This document shows, one piece after another, positions 26,009 through 34,902 of a DNA stretch of 64,000 nt; position 1 is the stretch's first letter; each line of letters starts with the position of its first letter. The position numbers and the translations under genes were made by a program. The DNA lies in NCBI RefSeq assembly GCF_018080005.1, contig NZ_CP073015.1:1116001-1180000 (forward strand), in the 5' to 3' direction. The stretch comes from Flavobacterium sp. CS20. GTDB taxonomy: Bacteria; Bacteroidota; Bacteroidia; Flavobacteriales; Flavobacteriaceae. The notes under the pieces were generated by a model, which had not been told where the DNA came from, searched no databases, and saw only the letters and a program-made list of their open reading frames with translations.

Positions 26009-28918
26009 ATGAAAACAAAAACCTTTTTCTCATCTAGTAAAGAAGCTTTGCTACTTTATCTATGTATTTTATTTTCAACTGTATCATTTTCGCAAAACTC
26101 AGCTTCAATCACTGGTGTTTGCGTGGACAGTTATGGTAAACTGCCTGGCGTTTCTATTTTAATAAAAGGCACTAACTATGGTGCGATTTCAAACCTTGAA
26201 GGAAATTTTACCATAAACAATGTTCCTGTTGGTGATCAAGTTGTTGAATTTTCTTTTATGGGCTACGAGACAATCACAAAAGAAATTGTGGTTGAAGAAA
26301 ATCAAATGATAAATTTAGGAACTATCAAAATGACTGAAAGTGGCATTTCCTTAGATGCTGTAGATTTAAAAATTTCTAACCGACCTACTCAGGCAAGGGC
26401 TTATAGCATTCAAAAAAATGCACCTGCTATTATGAATGTAATCTCTTCTGACGTAATTGGAAAATTACCCGACAGAAATGCCGCTGAAGCCGTCCAGAGA
26501 ATTCCAGGAGTTTCTATTGAAAGAGACCACGGCGAAGGTCGTTATGTAAGTGTGAGAGGTGCTCCATTAAAATGGAATTCAAACCTCATAAATGGTAACA
26601 GGTCGCCTTCATCTTTAGGAACTTCCGATGGGATTGGCTCCGACAGGTCGGTTCCTTTAGACATCTTCCCTTCAGAATTAATTCAATTTGTTCAATTGTC
26701 AAAGGCTATAACCCCAGATATGGAAGGTGATGCTATTGGTGGGTCTGTTAATTTTATCACCAGAACAGCTCCGCTTAAAGAAACCCTTATTGTCAACGCC
26801 GCAGGTGGTGGTAATAATCAAGCCAAAGATTACACTTACAACGCTGCAGTTACTTATGGTAATAAATTCTTTGATGATAAGCTGGGAATCATCGTTTCTG
26901 GTTCAATTTGGGATCGTGCTTGGGGAACTGATAATTATGAAGTGATATACAACGCTGAACTAGAAGACCCTATACAGCAGTTTTCTCTTGCTGAACTTGA
27001 GTTGAGAGACTATCTCGGAAGAAGAAGAACTTGGGGTTTAAATTTTGGAGCCGAATACAATTTCGATTTTAACAATAAAATATTCTTAAGAACCATCAAC
27101 ACTTCTTTTCAAGATGATGAAAAATCTAGGGAGTCACTTTTTGATTTCAACGCAAACAGCTATACAATGAGAACCAGAAAAGCCGTTTGGGGCACTGATT
27201 TATCTGGTGGCGAGCTAGGCGGTGATCATTACTTAACTCAAAAACTACGATTGAGATGGAAAGGAGCTACCTATACCAATAAGTTTGACCTTTCTAATAC
27301 ACCTAGAGTTAACGATCTTGTTGATCCTGCTTTGCTGTTTGCCATTTTTGTTCAATCAGATATGAATTTTGGAGGCCGAGCAGCAGATGGCTATAAATAT
27401 TTAGATATTGATGCTCCTCAAGGAAGTCAAGGCGATCCTGCCGATAACATTCAGCCCAATCCAGGCAATCCTATAAGTGCAGACGAACTTTTATTATCGC
27501 AACTGCTCAATCTCCAACAAAGATCTAAAGAGACCGATTATGTTGGGCAAGTGGACTTTGACTATGAGGTGAACAATAGACTTAAATTAAAGTTTGGTGG
27601 TAAAGCAAGATTTAAAACCAGAACAGAAGGTGCTCCACTTAACATCTGGATTCCAGGTGTCGCAGTTGGTGCTCCAGTTCAGCCATTTTTTCTGTCTGAT
27701 TTTGATAGAGAATCTTCGTTCCCGTTTAATGGAGGATATTTATCTGAAATTCCAGGAAATTACGATAATTTATTAATGCCTCATATTACTCAAGGGCAAT
27801 TACGAGATCTTTATTCTGAAAATAGTTTATCAGAGCTCAATGCAATCAGAATTACCCAAGACGAAAACAATCCTTCATCAGCTGGAAGTTATTTCTCTGG
27901 TGACGAAAATGTTTATGCAGGTTATATTATGGCTACCTATGAGCTAACGGATAAGATGACATTGATCGGTGGATTTAGAAACGAATACACCTCCATAGAC
28001 TATACAGGCAACAAAGTAATAGAAAGTGATAACGCAGATCCAGTAATTGAAAAAACATCAGAAAGCAAATCAAACAATGCTTTTTTACCTATGTTTCATG
28101 TAAAATATGCTCTAAATGACAATTCTAATCTACGCTTAGCTTACACTAGAACTTTAGCTAGACCAGATTTTGGAAGCTTAAATCCTGGGGTTTCCCAAAA
28201 TTCAGTTTTCAGGACCATAAATAGAGGTAATCCAGATTTAAAACCTACATTTTCAGATAATTTTGATTTGCTTTTTGAACATTACTTTGATAACGTTGGC
28301 TTTGTTTCTGGAGGTGTGTTTTACAAATCTATTACTGACGACATTTTTGCCAGCACAGGACAAGAAACCATAGACGGAGTAATATATAATGTTACAGAAC
28401 CCCGCAACCTAGAAGACGGTTACTTGTTTGGTTTTGAAGTAGGTCTTTCTAAACGATTAGACTTTCTGCCAGGTTTCCTAAGTGGTTTTGGCGTTGAAGC
28501 TAACTATACTTATACAGATTCTGAAGTTAACATCCCTATTTTTAATGTTGATGAAAATAATAATATTGTAAGAGAAACCATAAAACAACCCTTACAAAAT
28601 CAATCAGAACACTTGTTTAATGCATCTATTTTCTATGAAAAATATGGATTTATGTTTAGAGCTCACGCAAACTTTAAAGGTAAAAATATTGTGGAATTTT
28701 CAGAATTTGGTCCAGAACATAACAGATGGTATGACGACAACCTAACCGTTGACCTCTCTGCTTCCTATAGCTTCAACAAAAAATTAAAGTTATTTATGGA
28801 AGTTAACAATATAACCAATGAGCCGTTGAGATATTTTCACGGTGTAGAAGGAAGACCAGAACAGGTTGAATATTATTCTATACGAGGTCAACTGGGCATT
28901 TCTTATTCAATATTTTAA
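26009..28918 (+). CDS. TonB-dependent outer-membrane receptor (carboxypeptidase-like domain, SusC-like)
   Basis: The protein has about 969 residues: signal peptide (MKTKTFFSSSKEALLLYLCI... ending SFSQ), a CarboxypepD_reg-like domain (about 30-110; SITGVCVDSYGKLPGVSILIKG, IDNVPVG-like segment), a plug (RNAAEAVQRIPGVSIERDHGEGRYVSVRG) and a 22-strand-type barrel ending in an aromatic residue (LGISYSIF). It imports an unknown ligand across the outer membrane with TonB energy. No susD-like gene follows. A stem-loop is found 8 bp after the stop, then a tyrosine phosphatase gene. The first ATG before the signal peptide (26009) is preferred to an upstream in-frame start at 25913. Confidence 0.9.
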   Translation: MKTKTFFSSSKEALLLYLCILFSTVSFSQNSASITGVCVDSYGKLPGVSILIKGTNYGAISNLEGNFTINNVPVGDQVVEFSFMGYETITKEIVVEENQMINLGTIKMTESGISLDAVDLKISNRPTQARAYSIQKNAPAIMNVISSDVIGKLPDRNAAEAVQRIPGVSIERDHGEGRYVSVRGAPLKWNSNLINGNRSPSSLGTSDGIGSDRSVPLDIFPSELIQFVQLSKAITPDMEGDAIGGSVNFITRTAPLKETLIVNAAGGGNNQAKDYTYNAAVTYGNKFFDDKLGIIVSGSIWDRAWGTDNYEVIYNAELEDPIQQFSLAELELRDYLGRRRTWGLNFGAEYNFDFNNKIFLRTINTSFQDDEKSRESLFDFNANSYTMRTRKAVWGTDLSGGELGGDHYLTQKLRLRWKGATYTNKFDLSNTPRVNDLVDPALLFAIFVQSDMNFGGRAADGYKYLDIDAPQGSQGDPADNIQPNPGNPISADELLLSQLLNLQQRSKETDYVGQVDFDYEVNNRLKLKFGGKARFKTRTEGAPLNIWIPGVAVGAPVQPFFLSDFDRESSFPFNGGYLSEIPGNYDNLLMPHITQGQLRDLYSENSLSELNAIRITQDENNPSSAGSYFSGDENVYAGYIMATYELTDKMTLIGGFRNEYTSIDYTGNKVIESDNADPVIEKTSESKSNNAFLPMFHVKYALNDNSNLRLAYTRTLARPDFGSLNPGVSQNSVFRTINRGNPDLKPTFSDNFDLLFEHYFDNVGFVSGGVFYKSITDDIFASTGQETIDGVIYNVTEPRNLEDGYLFGFEVGLSKRLDFLPGFLSGFGVEANYTYTDSEVNIPIFNVDENNNIVRETIKQPLQNQSEHLFNASIFYEKYGFMFRAHANFKGKNIVEFSEFGPEHNRWYDDNLTVDLSASYSFNKKLKLFMEVNNITNEPLRYFHGVEGRPEQVEYYSIRGQLGISYSIF

Positions 28919-28925
28919 CATTACT

Positions 28926-28957
28926 AAACAAGAGGTAAAATTAATTGCCTCTTGTTT
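28926..28957 (+). terminator. Stem-loop after the TonB receptor gene
   Basis: AAACAAGAGG (28926-28935) pairs perfectly with CCTCTTGTTT (28948-28957) around a 12-nt loop. It is not followed by a long T-run, so it may be a partial terminator or processing site that lowers expression of the downstream phosphatase relative to the receptor. Confidence 0.6.
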
Positions 28958-28982
28958 AAACTTTAATTCTTAAAACTAATAT

Positions 28983-30131
28983 ATGATAAATTATAGAAAC
29001 ATCACTTTAATATTACTTGTTTTGATTACAAGTTTGGTGGGTTGCAAAAACAAACCTGAAGAAAAACTTAACTCTGAGATTTCAGCTGAAAACAAGCTTA
29101 ATTCTGAAGTTACATTGGAAACCCCCAAAACCATTGAAAAATCACTTCAAGAAACAGCTGAAGCCATTTACAACCCTGATAGCACTTATACTTTGGTTTT
29201 TAACAAAAAGGCGAACTGGAAATTTGTGGTCTCAAATTCAGATGAAAACATCAATTGGGAACAATTAAAACCCATTGAGTTATCAAATGATAGCACCTAT
29301 ACCACAAATCAAAAATTTAAGGAACGTATGTTCTTTGGCATAGTAAATGATTTAGGAGATACTTTGGTCATTTCCAATAGGCAAATTCCTTTGTTAGGAC
29401 TTTCAAATTTTAGGGACATAGGTGGCTTACAAACCACAGATGGTAAAACAGTAAAATGGGGGAAAATTTACAGATCGGACAAATTATCTGAACTTTCAAA
29501 TAATGATGTTCAACTACTTAAAACGATGAATATTAAAACCGTTATAGATTTTAGAACTGCTTCAGAAGTTACCAAAGAACCTGATGTAATTGCAAACGAC
29601 TCTTATTTTGACTACAAAAATTATCCTACAGGTCCTGATATGAAAGATAAAAACAAATACTTAGAAATGCTAAGAGAATTTGAATCTCCTGAAGATTCGG
29701 CTGATCTTTTAAAGGAAATAACTGGGCAATTCCCTATTGAATGGAAAGACACTTACATCAAATTATTTGAAAATTTAGTGCAGACAAACCAACCTTTGCT
29801 TTTTCATTGTACAGCTGGAAAAGACCGTACCGGTTTGGCCAGTGCACTTATTCTTTATGTCTTAGGGGTTGATAAAAACACCATAATAGATGAGTATTTA
29901 TTATCTAATTTTTACAGACAGGAAGATAACAATAAATGGATTAGTCAAATTGCTCAATATGACATTGATCCAGAAATAATCAGACCTTTTATGGATGTTC
30001 GTAAATCCTATTTGTTAAATGCCTTCAACACCATTGAAAAAGAATACGGTTCTATGGACAACTATGTAAAAAATGTTTTGAATTTAAGTGAAAAAGATAT
30101 AAATACACTTCGAAATAAATATTTATATTAA
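28983..30131 (+). CDS. Tyrosine-phosphatase-family (PTP-like) lipoprotein
   Basis: The 382-residue protein has a lipoprotein signal (LVLITSLVGC, C21) and a phosphatase domain (about 135-380). This includes LSNFRDIGGLQT, GKIYRSDKLSEL and the P-loop HCTAGKDRTGLA (C276, R282: the Cx5R motif). An accessory domain (about 55-130) resembles a small beta-sandwich. The family hydrolyses phosphotyrosine, phosphoinositides or inositol phosphates. Being exported and next to a TonB receptor, it could release phosphate from an organic phosphate taken up by the receptor. The substrate is unknown. Confidence 0.88.
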   Translation: MINYRNITLILLVLITSLVGCKNKPEEKLNSEISAENKLNSEVTLETPKTIEKSLQETAEAIYNPDSTYTLVFNKKANWKFVVSNSDENINWEQLKPIELSNDSTYTTNQKFKERMFFGIVNDLGDTLVISNRQIPLLGLSNFRDIGGLQTTDGKTVKWGKIYRSDKLSELSNNDVQLLKTMNIKTVIDFRTASEVTKEPDVIANDSYFDYKNYPTGPDMKDKNKYLEMLREFESPEDSADLLKEITGQFPIEWKDTYIKLFENLVQTNQPLLFHCTAGKDRTGLASALILYVLGVDKNTIIDEYLLSNFYRQEDNNKWISQIAQYDIDPEIIRPFMDVRKSYLLNAFNTIEKEYGSMDNYVKNVLNLSEKDINTLRNKYLY

Positions 30132-30184
30132 GCAAGATTAAACCTTCATATTCAGACAAATAAGAAACACAGTTTGTTTTATTG

Positions 30185-30212
30185 CGGGGTAAAAATTACC
30201 CCGTATTTTTTT
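30185..30212 (+). terminator. Rho-independent terminator after the phosphatase gene
   Basis: CGGGGTAA (30185-30192), loop AAA, TTACCCCG (30196-30203), followed by TATTTTTTT. Perfect 8-bp stem. Confidence 0.88.
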
Positions 30213-30433
30213 AATTTACCTATTATCAAACTTTATATTATAAAAATGCCTTAAAAATCAATTAATAAAATTTTCAACTCTATCTATTCTTGAATTTTTA
30301 CCTTGCTTTCTCATCTCAAGAAAACGTTTAAAAATTTAAGGGTTTAATTTAAAACCAACAGATAACTTTAGAATTTAAAATATTGCACTTCAGTATTCGT
30401 TTATAAGGTTGTATCATTATCTTTACCGCCTAA

Positions 30434-31462
30434 ATGAATAGCTTGAGCCGTTTAATTTTAGTTTTATCAATGCTTTTATATTTTGACCTGTCAGCTCAAA
30501 TCGGTGGTCAAAATACTTATCAATTTCTCAACTTACCCGTTTCGCCGAGGCACGTCGCTCTTGGTGGTAAAAACATCACATTAAACAATTACGACCCATC
30601 TTCAGCCCTGAATAATCCAGCTCTGATTAATTATAGAATGGACAATCAGTTGGCAGTAAATTATATGAATTTTGTAGGTGACATCAATTACGGCACAGCA
30701 TCTTACGCCTATTTGTTTGATAGACGCACACAGGTTTTGCAAATTGGCATGACCTATATCAATTACGGTAGTTTTGATGGATTTGACGAAAATGCTAATC
30801 CAACTGGAAGTTTTACGGGCAACGAAGCGGCTCTATCAGTAGGTTACCAAAAGAAACTTGGTCGTTCAGATTTTCATCTTGGAGCAAATGTGAAATTTAT
30901 CACCTCTAAATTAGAAAATTTTACATCTTTTGGTATTGCATCAGATATTGGTTTATCTTATAAATATGACCGTTGGGATTTAATCGTCTCTGGTGTGGTT
31001 AGAAATATTGGCTATCAGATTAAACCTTTTAATGATGTTCGCGAAGATTTGCCTCTTGAAGTTGTCCTCGGCATTTCTCAAAAGTTACGTACTTTACCGT
31101 TTAGATGGCATATTACGGTTGAAAATATCCAAGAGTGGAATATCGCCTTTGGTAATACAGCAAGAGATGAAGTGGATTTAAATGGAAATGTAACCAAAGA
31201 TGATCCTGGTTTTTTTAGCAATTTATTTAGAAGAACAATAATTGGCTTAGAATTCTTTCCTGAAAGCGGATTTAATATCCAATTAGGTTATAACTTTAGA
31301 CGTGCAGAAGAATTGAGAATTGAAGATCAACGTTCATTTGCTGGTTTAAGCGGTGGCTTGAGCATTAAGTTTAATAAAGTGAGAATCAATTACAGTTATA
31401 CCCAATTTAACCGTGTCGCCAATACCAGTTTTTTTGGAGTCAGCATAGACCTTAATCGCTAA
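30434..31462 (+). CDS. porQ: Type IX secretion system protein PorQ
   Basis: The 342-residue outer-membrane protein has a signal peptide (ending LSAQ) and the PorQ start GGQNTYQFLNLPVSPRHVALGG, followed by a barrel ending IDLNR. PorQ belongs to the PorQ-PorU-PorV-PorZ attachment complex that processes and anchors cargo of the Bacteroidota type IX secretion system. The stop overlaps the start of the CPBP gene (TAATG). With the sorting-domain remnant at 16889-17096, it is the second sign of this secretion system. Confidence 0.9.
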   Translation: MNSLSRLILVLSMLLYFDLSAQIGGQNTYQFLNLPVSPRHVALGGKNITLNNYDPSSALNNPALINYRMDNQLAVNYMNFVGDINYGTASYAYLFDRRTQVLQIGMTYINYGSFDGFDENANPTGSFTGNEAALSVGYQKKLGRSDFHLGANVKFITSKLENFTSFGIASDIGLSYKYDRWDLIVSGVVRNIGYQIKPFNDVREDLPLEVVLGISQKLRTLPFRWHITVENIQEWNIAFGNTARDEVDLNGNVTKDDPGFFSNLFRRTIIGLEFFPESGFNIQLGYNFRRAEELRIEDQRSFAGLSGGLSIKFNKVRINYSYTQFNRVANTSFFGVSIDLNR

Positions 31463-32103
31463 TGAAATTTTTTACTTTCAACCGTTTGAGCCTTGAGCAC
31501 TTCTTGATATTTGTGTTATTTCCTATTGTACTAACTTTTGATTTTTCTATATATATCAAATTAGGTTTAGGATTTATTGCCTTAATTTATGTGATAATTA
31601 TCTCGATCAAAAATAGTTACTTTAGAAGTTTAAATCTAAAATTTAGTCCATCTCAAAAGTCAGCTTACTTAAAAAGTTTGACGTTAAAATTTATAAGTAT
31701 TGCTCTGCTGACAAGCCTAATCACATTTTTATTTTATAAAGAAGTGTTGTTTAATGCATTACAAAATAATCTATGGCGATTTTTTCTCGTTACTGGTGTT
31801 TACACTTTTTTATCTGTCATACCACAAGAATTTATTTATAGAAAATTCTATTTTCAACGATACAAAATGCTTTTTAAATCTGATAAACAACTTATCGCAA
31901 TCAATTCTATGGTGTTTTGTCTCGGTCATTTGTTTTTTGACAATCTGTTAGTCTTAGTCATCACTCTAATAGGTGGATTCATATTTAGCTTGTCTTATCT
32001 CAAATATCAGTCCTTAAAATGGATATGTATTGAGCACAGCCTTTATGGTTTATGGCTTTATACAATCGGACTTGGCGGATTGTTGGGGTTTCCTGTTAAC
32101 TGA
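31462..32103 (+). CDS. CPBP-family intramembrane metalloprotease-like protein
   Basis: The 213-residue polytopic protein has CPBP/Abi motifs in order: QEFIYRKFYFQRY (motif 1, E and R present but the second E of the EExxxR consensus replaced by Q), FCLGHLFFDN (motif 2, H), and EHSLYGLW (motif 3). Family members cleave prenylated or other membrane substrates, or work as scaffolds. It overlaps porQ by one base (TAATG), so translation is coupled. It converges with rimO, 13 bp away. Confidence 0.8.
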   Translation: MKFFTFNRLSLEHFLIFVLFPIVLTFDFSIYIKLGLGFIALIYVIIISIKNSYFRSLNLKFSPSQKSAYLKSLTLKFISIALLTSLITFLFYKEVLFNALQNNLWRFFLVTGVYTFLSVIPQEFIYRKFYFQRYKMLFKSDKQLIAINSMVFCLGHLFFDNLLVLVITLIGGFIFSLSYLKYQSLKWICIEHSLYGLWLYTIGLGGLLGFPVN

Positions 32104-32116
32104 AGGCTAAATACAA

Positions 32117-33418
32117 TTACGCAGGAAAACCATACAAATCAAAATCATGAGCCTCTTCGATTTTGATATTGCAAAAATCCCCTATTTTGACATAGTGTTC
32201 TTCTGCATTGATCAAAACTTCATTATCCACATCAGGCGAATCAAATTCAGTTCGACCTACAAAATAATTGCCTTCTTTTCTGTCTATAACGCATTTGAAA
32301 GTTTGACCGATTTTGTTTTGGTTTTGCTCCCAAGAGATTTGAGATTGAATTTCCATAATCTCATTGGCACGTTTTATTTTGACTTCTTCGGGTACATCAT
32401 CTTCAAGATTATAGGCGTGCGTGTCTTCTTCGTGTGAATAGGTAAACACGCCAAGTCGTTCAAACCTCATCTCTTTCACCCAAGTTTTTAATTCTTCAAA
32501 TTGAGCTTCAGTTTCGCCAGGATAGCCAACAATCAAAGTTGTTCTGATACAGATGCCTGGCACTTTTTCTCTAAATAGTTTTAAAAGCTTTGTGGTTTTT
32601 TCATGAGTTGTGCCACGTCGCATAGATTTTAAAATTTCATCAGAAATATGTTGTAGTGGAATGTCGATATAATTACACACTTTTGGCTCTTCACGAATAA
32701 CGTCTAAAACATCTTCAGGAAAGCCCGTTGGAAATGCATAATGCAACCTGATCCATTCAATACCTTCTATTTTTGCTAAAGCTTTTAGCAATTCGGCAAG
32801 ATTGCGTTTTTTATAAAGGTCTAAGCCGTAATAGGTTAAATCTTGAGCTATTAAAATCAGTTCTTTAACACCATTTGCGGCTAATTTTTCAGACTCTTGA
32901 ACCAATTCCTCTATGGGTTTTGAGCGGTGTTTACCACGCATGAGCGGAATAGCACAAAAAGAACACTGCATATCGCATCCTTCTGCTATTTTTAGATAAG
33001 CATAATTTTTAGGCGTTGTCGTTAAACGTTCGCCAATCAATTCGTGTTTGTAGTCAGCACCGAGAGCTTTTAATAATAAAGGCAAATCTGTCGTACCAAA
33101 ATAATCATCAACATCGGGAATTTCTTTTTGCAAATCTGGTTTATAGCGTTCAGACAAACAGCCTGTTACAAATACTTTATCTATTTCGCCTTCTTGTTTA
33201 AGGTTGACATAGTTTAAGATTGTGTTGACCGATTGCTCTTTGGCGTTGTTGATAAATCCACAAGTGTTTATGACTACAATATTGCCTTCCTGCTCGTGAG
33301 CAACATCCTTGCCGTTGGCTTTCAACTGACCCATTATCACTTCAGAATCATAGATGTTTTTACTACAACCCAAAGTAACTAAATTGATTTTATTTTTCTT
33401 GAGCGATTTTGTTCGCAT
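32117..33418 (-). CDS. rimO: Ribosomal protein S12 methylthiotransferase RimO
   Basis: The 433-residue radical-SAM enzyme adds a methylthio group to Asp88 of ribosomal protein S12. It has the N-terminal UPF0004 domain (NLVTLGCSKNIYDSE; three cysteines for an auxiliary cluster), the radical SAM motif CDMQCSFC, and a C-terminal TRAM domain. The RimO-type motif SFCAIPLMRGKHRSK distinguishes it from MiaB. It lies in a minus-strand operon behind ftsY and a small membrane protein gene, with gaps of only a few bases. Confidence 0.95.
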   Translation of the reverse strand: MRTKSLKKNKINLVTLGCSKNIYDSEVIMGQLKANGKDVAHEQEGNIVVINTCGFINNAKEQSVNTILNYVNLKQEGEIDKVFVTGCLSERYKPDLQKEIPDVDDYFGTTDLPLLLKALGADYKHELIGERLTTTPKNYAYLKIAEGCDMQCSFCAIPLMRGKHRSKPIEELVQESEKLAANGVKELILIAQDLTYYGLDLYKKRNLAELLKALAKIEGIEWIRLHYAFPTGFPEDVLDVIREEPKVCNYIDIPLQHISDEILKSMRRGTTHEKTTKLLKLFREKVPGICIRTTLIVGYPGETEAQFEELKTWVKEMRFERLGVFTYSHEEDTHAYNLEDDVPEEVKIKRANEIMEIQSQISWEQNQNKIGQTFKCVIDRKEGNYFVGRTEFDSPDVDNEVLINAEEHYVKIGDFCNIKIEEAHDFDLYGFPA

Positions 33419-33421
33419 AAA

Positions 33422-33721
33422 TTATAAATTTTGATTCAACCACCAGACCCAATCTACTTCAAAATACCGCACTGCACTGATGACGATGACTGATAAAGCA
33501 ATGAACCACCAATTGGTTTTGTTTTGTTTGAGTTGCCACCATGCTATCAAACCGATTATCGCTAAAGGTAAACTTATGATAAGGATAGGCAACACCGATT
33601 GGTTTTCTGCAAAGATAGAATACAGTTTTGTCAAGATATAAAAAGTCGCATAAATGACAGTAATTTTATAAATGATGAGTTTATTTTTTGGATTTCTAAA
33701 TGGTGCTGGTTTATCGGTCAT
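33422..33721 (-). CDS. Small membrane protein of unknown function
   Basis: The 99-residue protein has a short charged N-terminus and three membrane segments (about residues 20-38, 45-61, 70-86), with a tryptophan-rich end (VDWVWWLNQN). I do not recognise it. It sits between ftsY and rimO: one base after ftsY and three before rimO, so it is part of the operon. Genes of this kind are often found here in flavobacteria, from memory. Confidence 0.7.
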   Translation of the reverse strand: MTDKPAPFRNPKNKLIIYKITVIYATFYILTKLYSIFAENQSVLPILIISLPLAIIGLIAWWQLKQNKTNWWFIALSVIVISAVRYFEVDWVWWLNQNL

Positions 33722-33722
33722 A

Positions 33723-34667
33723 TTAAGATTTAAAAAATGAATCTACAAATTCTGTTTTGTCAAACAATTGTAAATCTGTGGCTTTTTCACCAATACCAAT
33801 ATATTTTACAGGCACTTTAAATTGGTCGCTAATACCAATCACAACGCCACCTTTGGCAGTACCATCGAGTTTTGTAACGGCTAAAGAAGTCACTTCGGTT
33901 GCGACCGTAAACTGTTTAGCTTGTTCAAAAGCATTTTGCCCTGTAGAGCCATCTAAAACCAACAAAACTTCGTTAGGAGCGTGATCAACCACTTTTTGCA
34001 TCACGCGTTTAATTTTGGTCAACTCGTTCATCAAGTTCACTTTGTTATGCAATCTTCCTGCGGTGTCTATTAAAACAACATCTGCATTTTGTTTAACAGC
34101 ACTTTGCACAGTATCATAAGCCACAGATGCTGGATCGCTTCCCATTTTTTGTTTAACGATAGGCACACCAACACGCTGAGACCAGATGTCTAATTGCTCA
34201 ACAGTCGCAGCTCTAAAAGTATCAGCAAGACCCAAAACCACTGAAAGGCCTTGATTTTTAAACAAGGTTGCAAGTTTACCAATGGTTGTGGTTTTTCCAA
34301 CACCATTAACGCCAACAACCATAATCACATACGGCTTTTTATCTTCATCGTGGTTAATGTCGTGTTCATTTTCTGATAGAAGTTTGGCAATTTCGTCGCG
34401 TAAAATACTATTGAGTTCGTCAGTGCCAAGATATTTATCTCGAGCTACGCGTTCTTCAATACGGTCTATAATTTTGATAGTGGTTGCCACGCCTACATCA
34501 CTTGAGATAAGGACTTCTTCCAAATCGTCTAAAACTTCAGCATCAACTTTTGATTTGCCAGCAACGGCTTTAGACAGTTTATTAAAAAAACTGGATTTTG
34601 TTTTTTCAAGACCTTCATCAAGGTCTTCTTTTTTGTCTTTATTAAATATTTTTTTGAAAAAACTCAT
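33723..34667 (-). CDS. ftsY: Signal recognition particle receptor FtsY
   Basis: The 314-residue SRP-GTPase receives ribosomes translating membrane proteins. N-terminal N domain (about 20-100), then G domain with GVNGVGKTTTIGKLA (P-loop), DTFRAATVEQL, DTAGRLHNK, TKLDGTAKGG. The acidic A domain is very short, as in Bacteroidota FtsY. The start is at the ATG giving MSFFKKIFNK (34667). An in-frame start 30 bp upstream overlaps the expected transcription start: CAAAGATA (34687-34694) is the -7 element on the minus strand. Confidence 0.95.
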   Translation of the reverse strand: MSFFKKIFNKDKKEDLDEGLEKTKSSFFNKLSKAVAGKSKVDAEVLDDLEEVLISSDVGVATTIKIIDRIEERVARDKYLGTDELNSILRDEIAKLLSENEHDINHDEDKKPYVIMVVGVNGVGKTTTIGKLATLFKNQGLSVVLGLADTFRAATVEQLDIWSQRVGVPIVKQKMGSDPASVAYDTVQSAVKQNADVVLIDTAGRLHNKVNLMNELTKIKRVMQKVVDHAPNEVLLVLDGSTGQNAFEQAKQFTVATEVTSLAVTKLDGTAKGGVVIGISDQFKVPVKYIGIGEKATDLQLFDKTEFVDSFFKS

Positions 34668-34686
34668 GATATTAAATTTAAAATTG

Positions 34687-34694
34687 CAAAGATA
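34687..34694 (-). promoter_or_regulatory. -7 promoter element of ftsY
   Basis: Reads TATCTTTG on the minus strand (TAnnTTTG), 20 bp upstream of the ftsY start. A possible -33 TTG lies 16 nt further upstream (34711-34713), closer than usual. Confidence 0.5.
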
Positions 34695-34762
34695 CATATT
34701 AAGTTAATCCCAAATTATAATCAGAGCATAATCCTCTATAATAACCGACGAAAACATAGTTT

Positions 34763-34776
34763 TGTTTCGGGGTTAA
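34763..34776. repeat. Left copy of a 14-bp direct repeat flanking the Dam/HNH island
   Basis: TGTTTCGGGGTTAA is repeated exactly at 37080-37093. The repeats enclose the whole Dam/HNH restriction-modification unit and separate it from the conserved ftsY operon on one side and the rpmB operon on the other. Confidence 0.65.
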
Positions 34777-34824
34777 CCCTGACAAAAATGCTTATAATTG
34801 AACATTTTTCGTCATTATTCAATA

Positions 34825-34833
34825 GTTGGGCAC
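34825..34833. repeat. Cassette-start-like core site GTTGGGCAC
   Basis: GTTGGGCAC matches the reverse complement of GTGCCTAAC (36888-36896) at 8 of 9 positions. This repeats the start/end complementarity seen in the left-hand island and would mark the start of the Dam/HNH cassette. Confidence 0.45.
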
Positions 34834-34902
34834 AATACAGAAAAAATTTCAACTTAAAATTAAATTCTCGTGTTTAAACTGATAAATTTTTATATTTACA
34901 GT

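Noticed and set aside
34740..34824. Hairpin-rich sequence (GACAAAAATG ... CATTTTTCGTC) as a terminator
   Set aside because: It lies upstream of both flanking genes, not after one, and has no T-run; more likely part of the island boundary.
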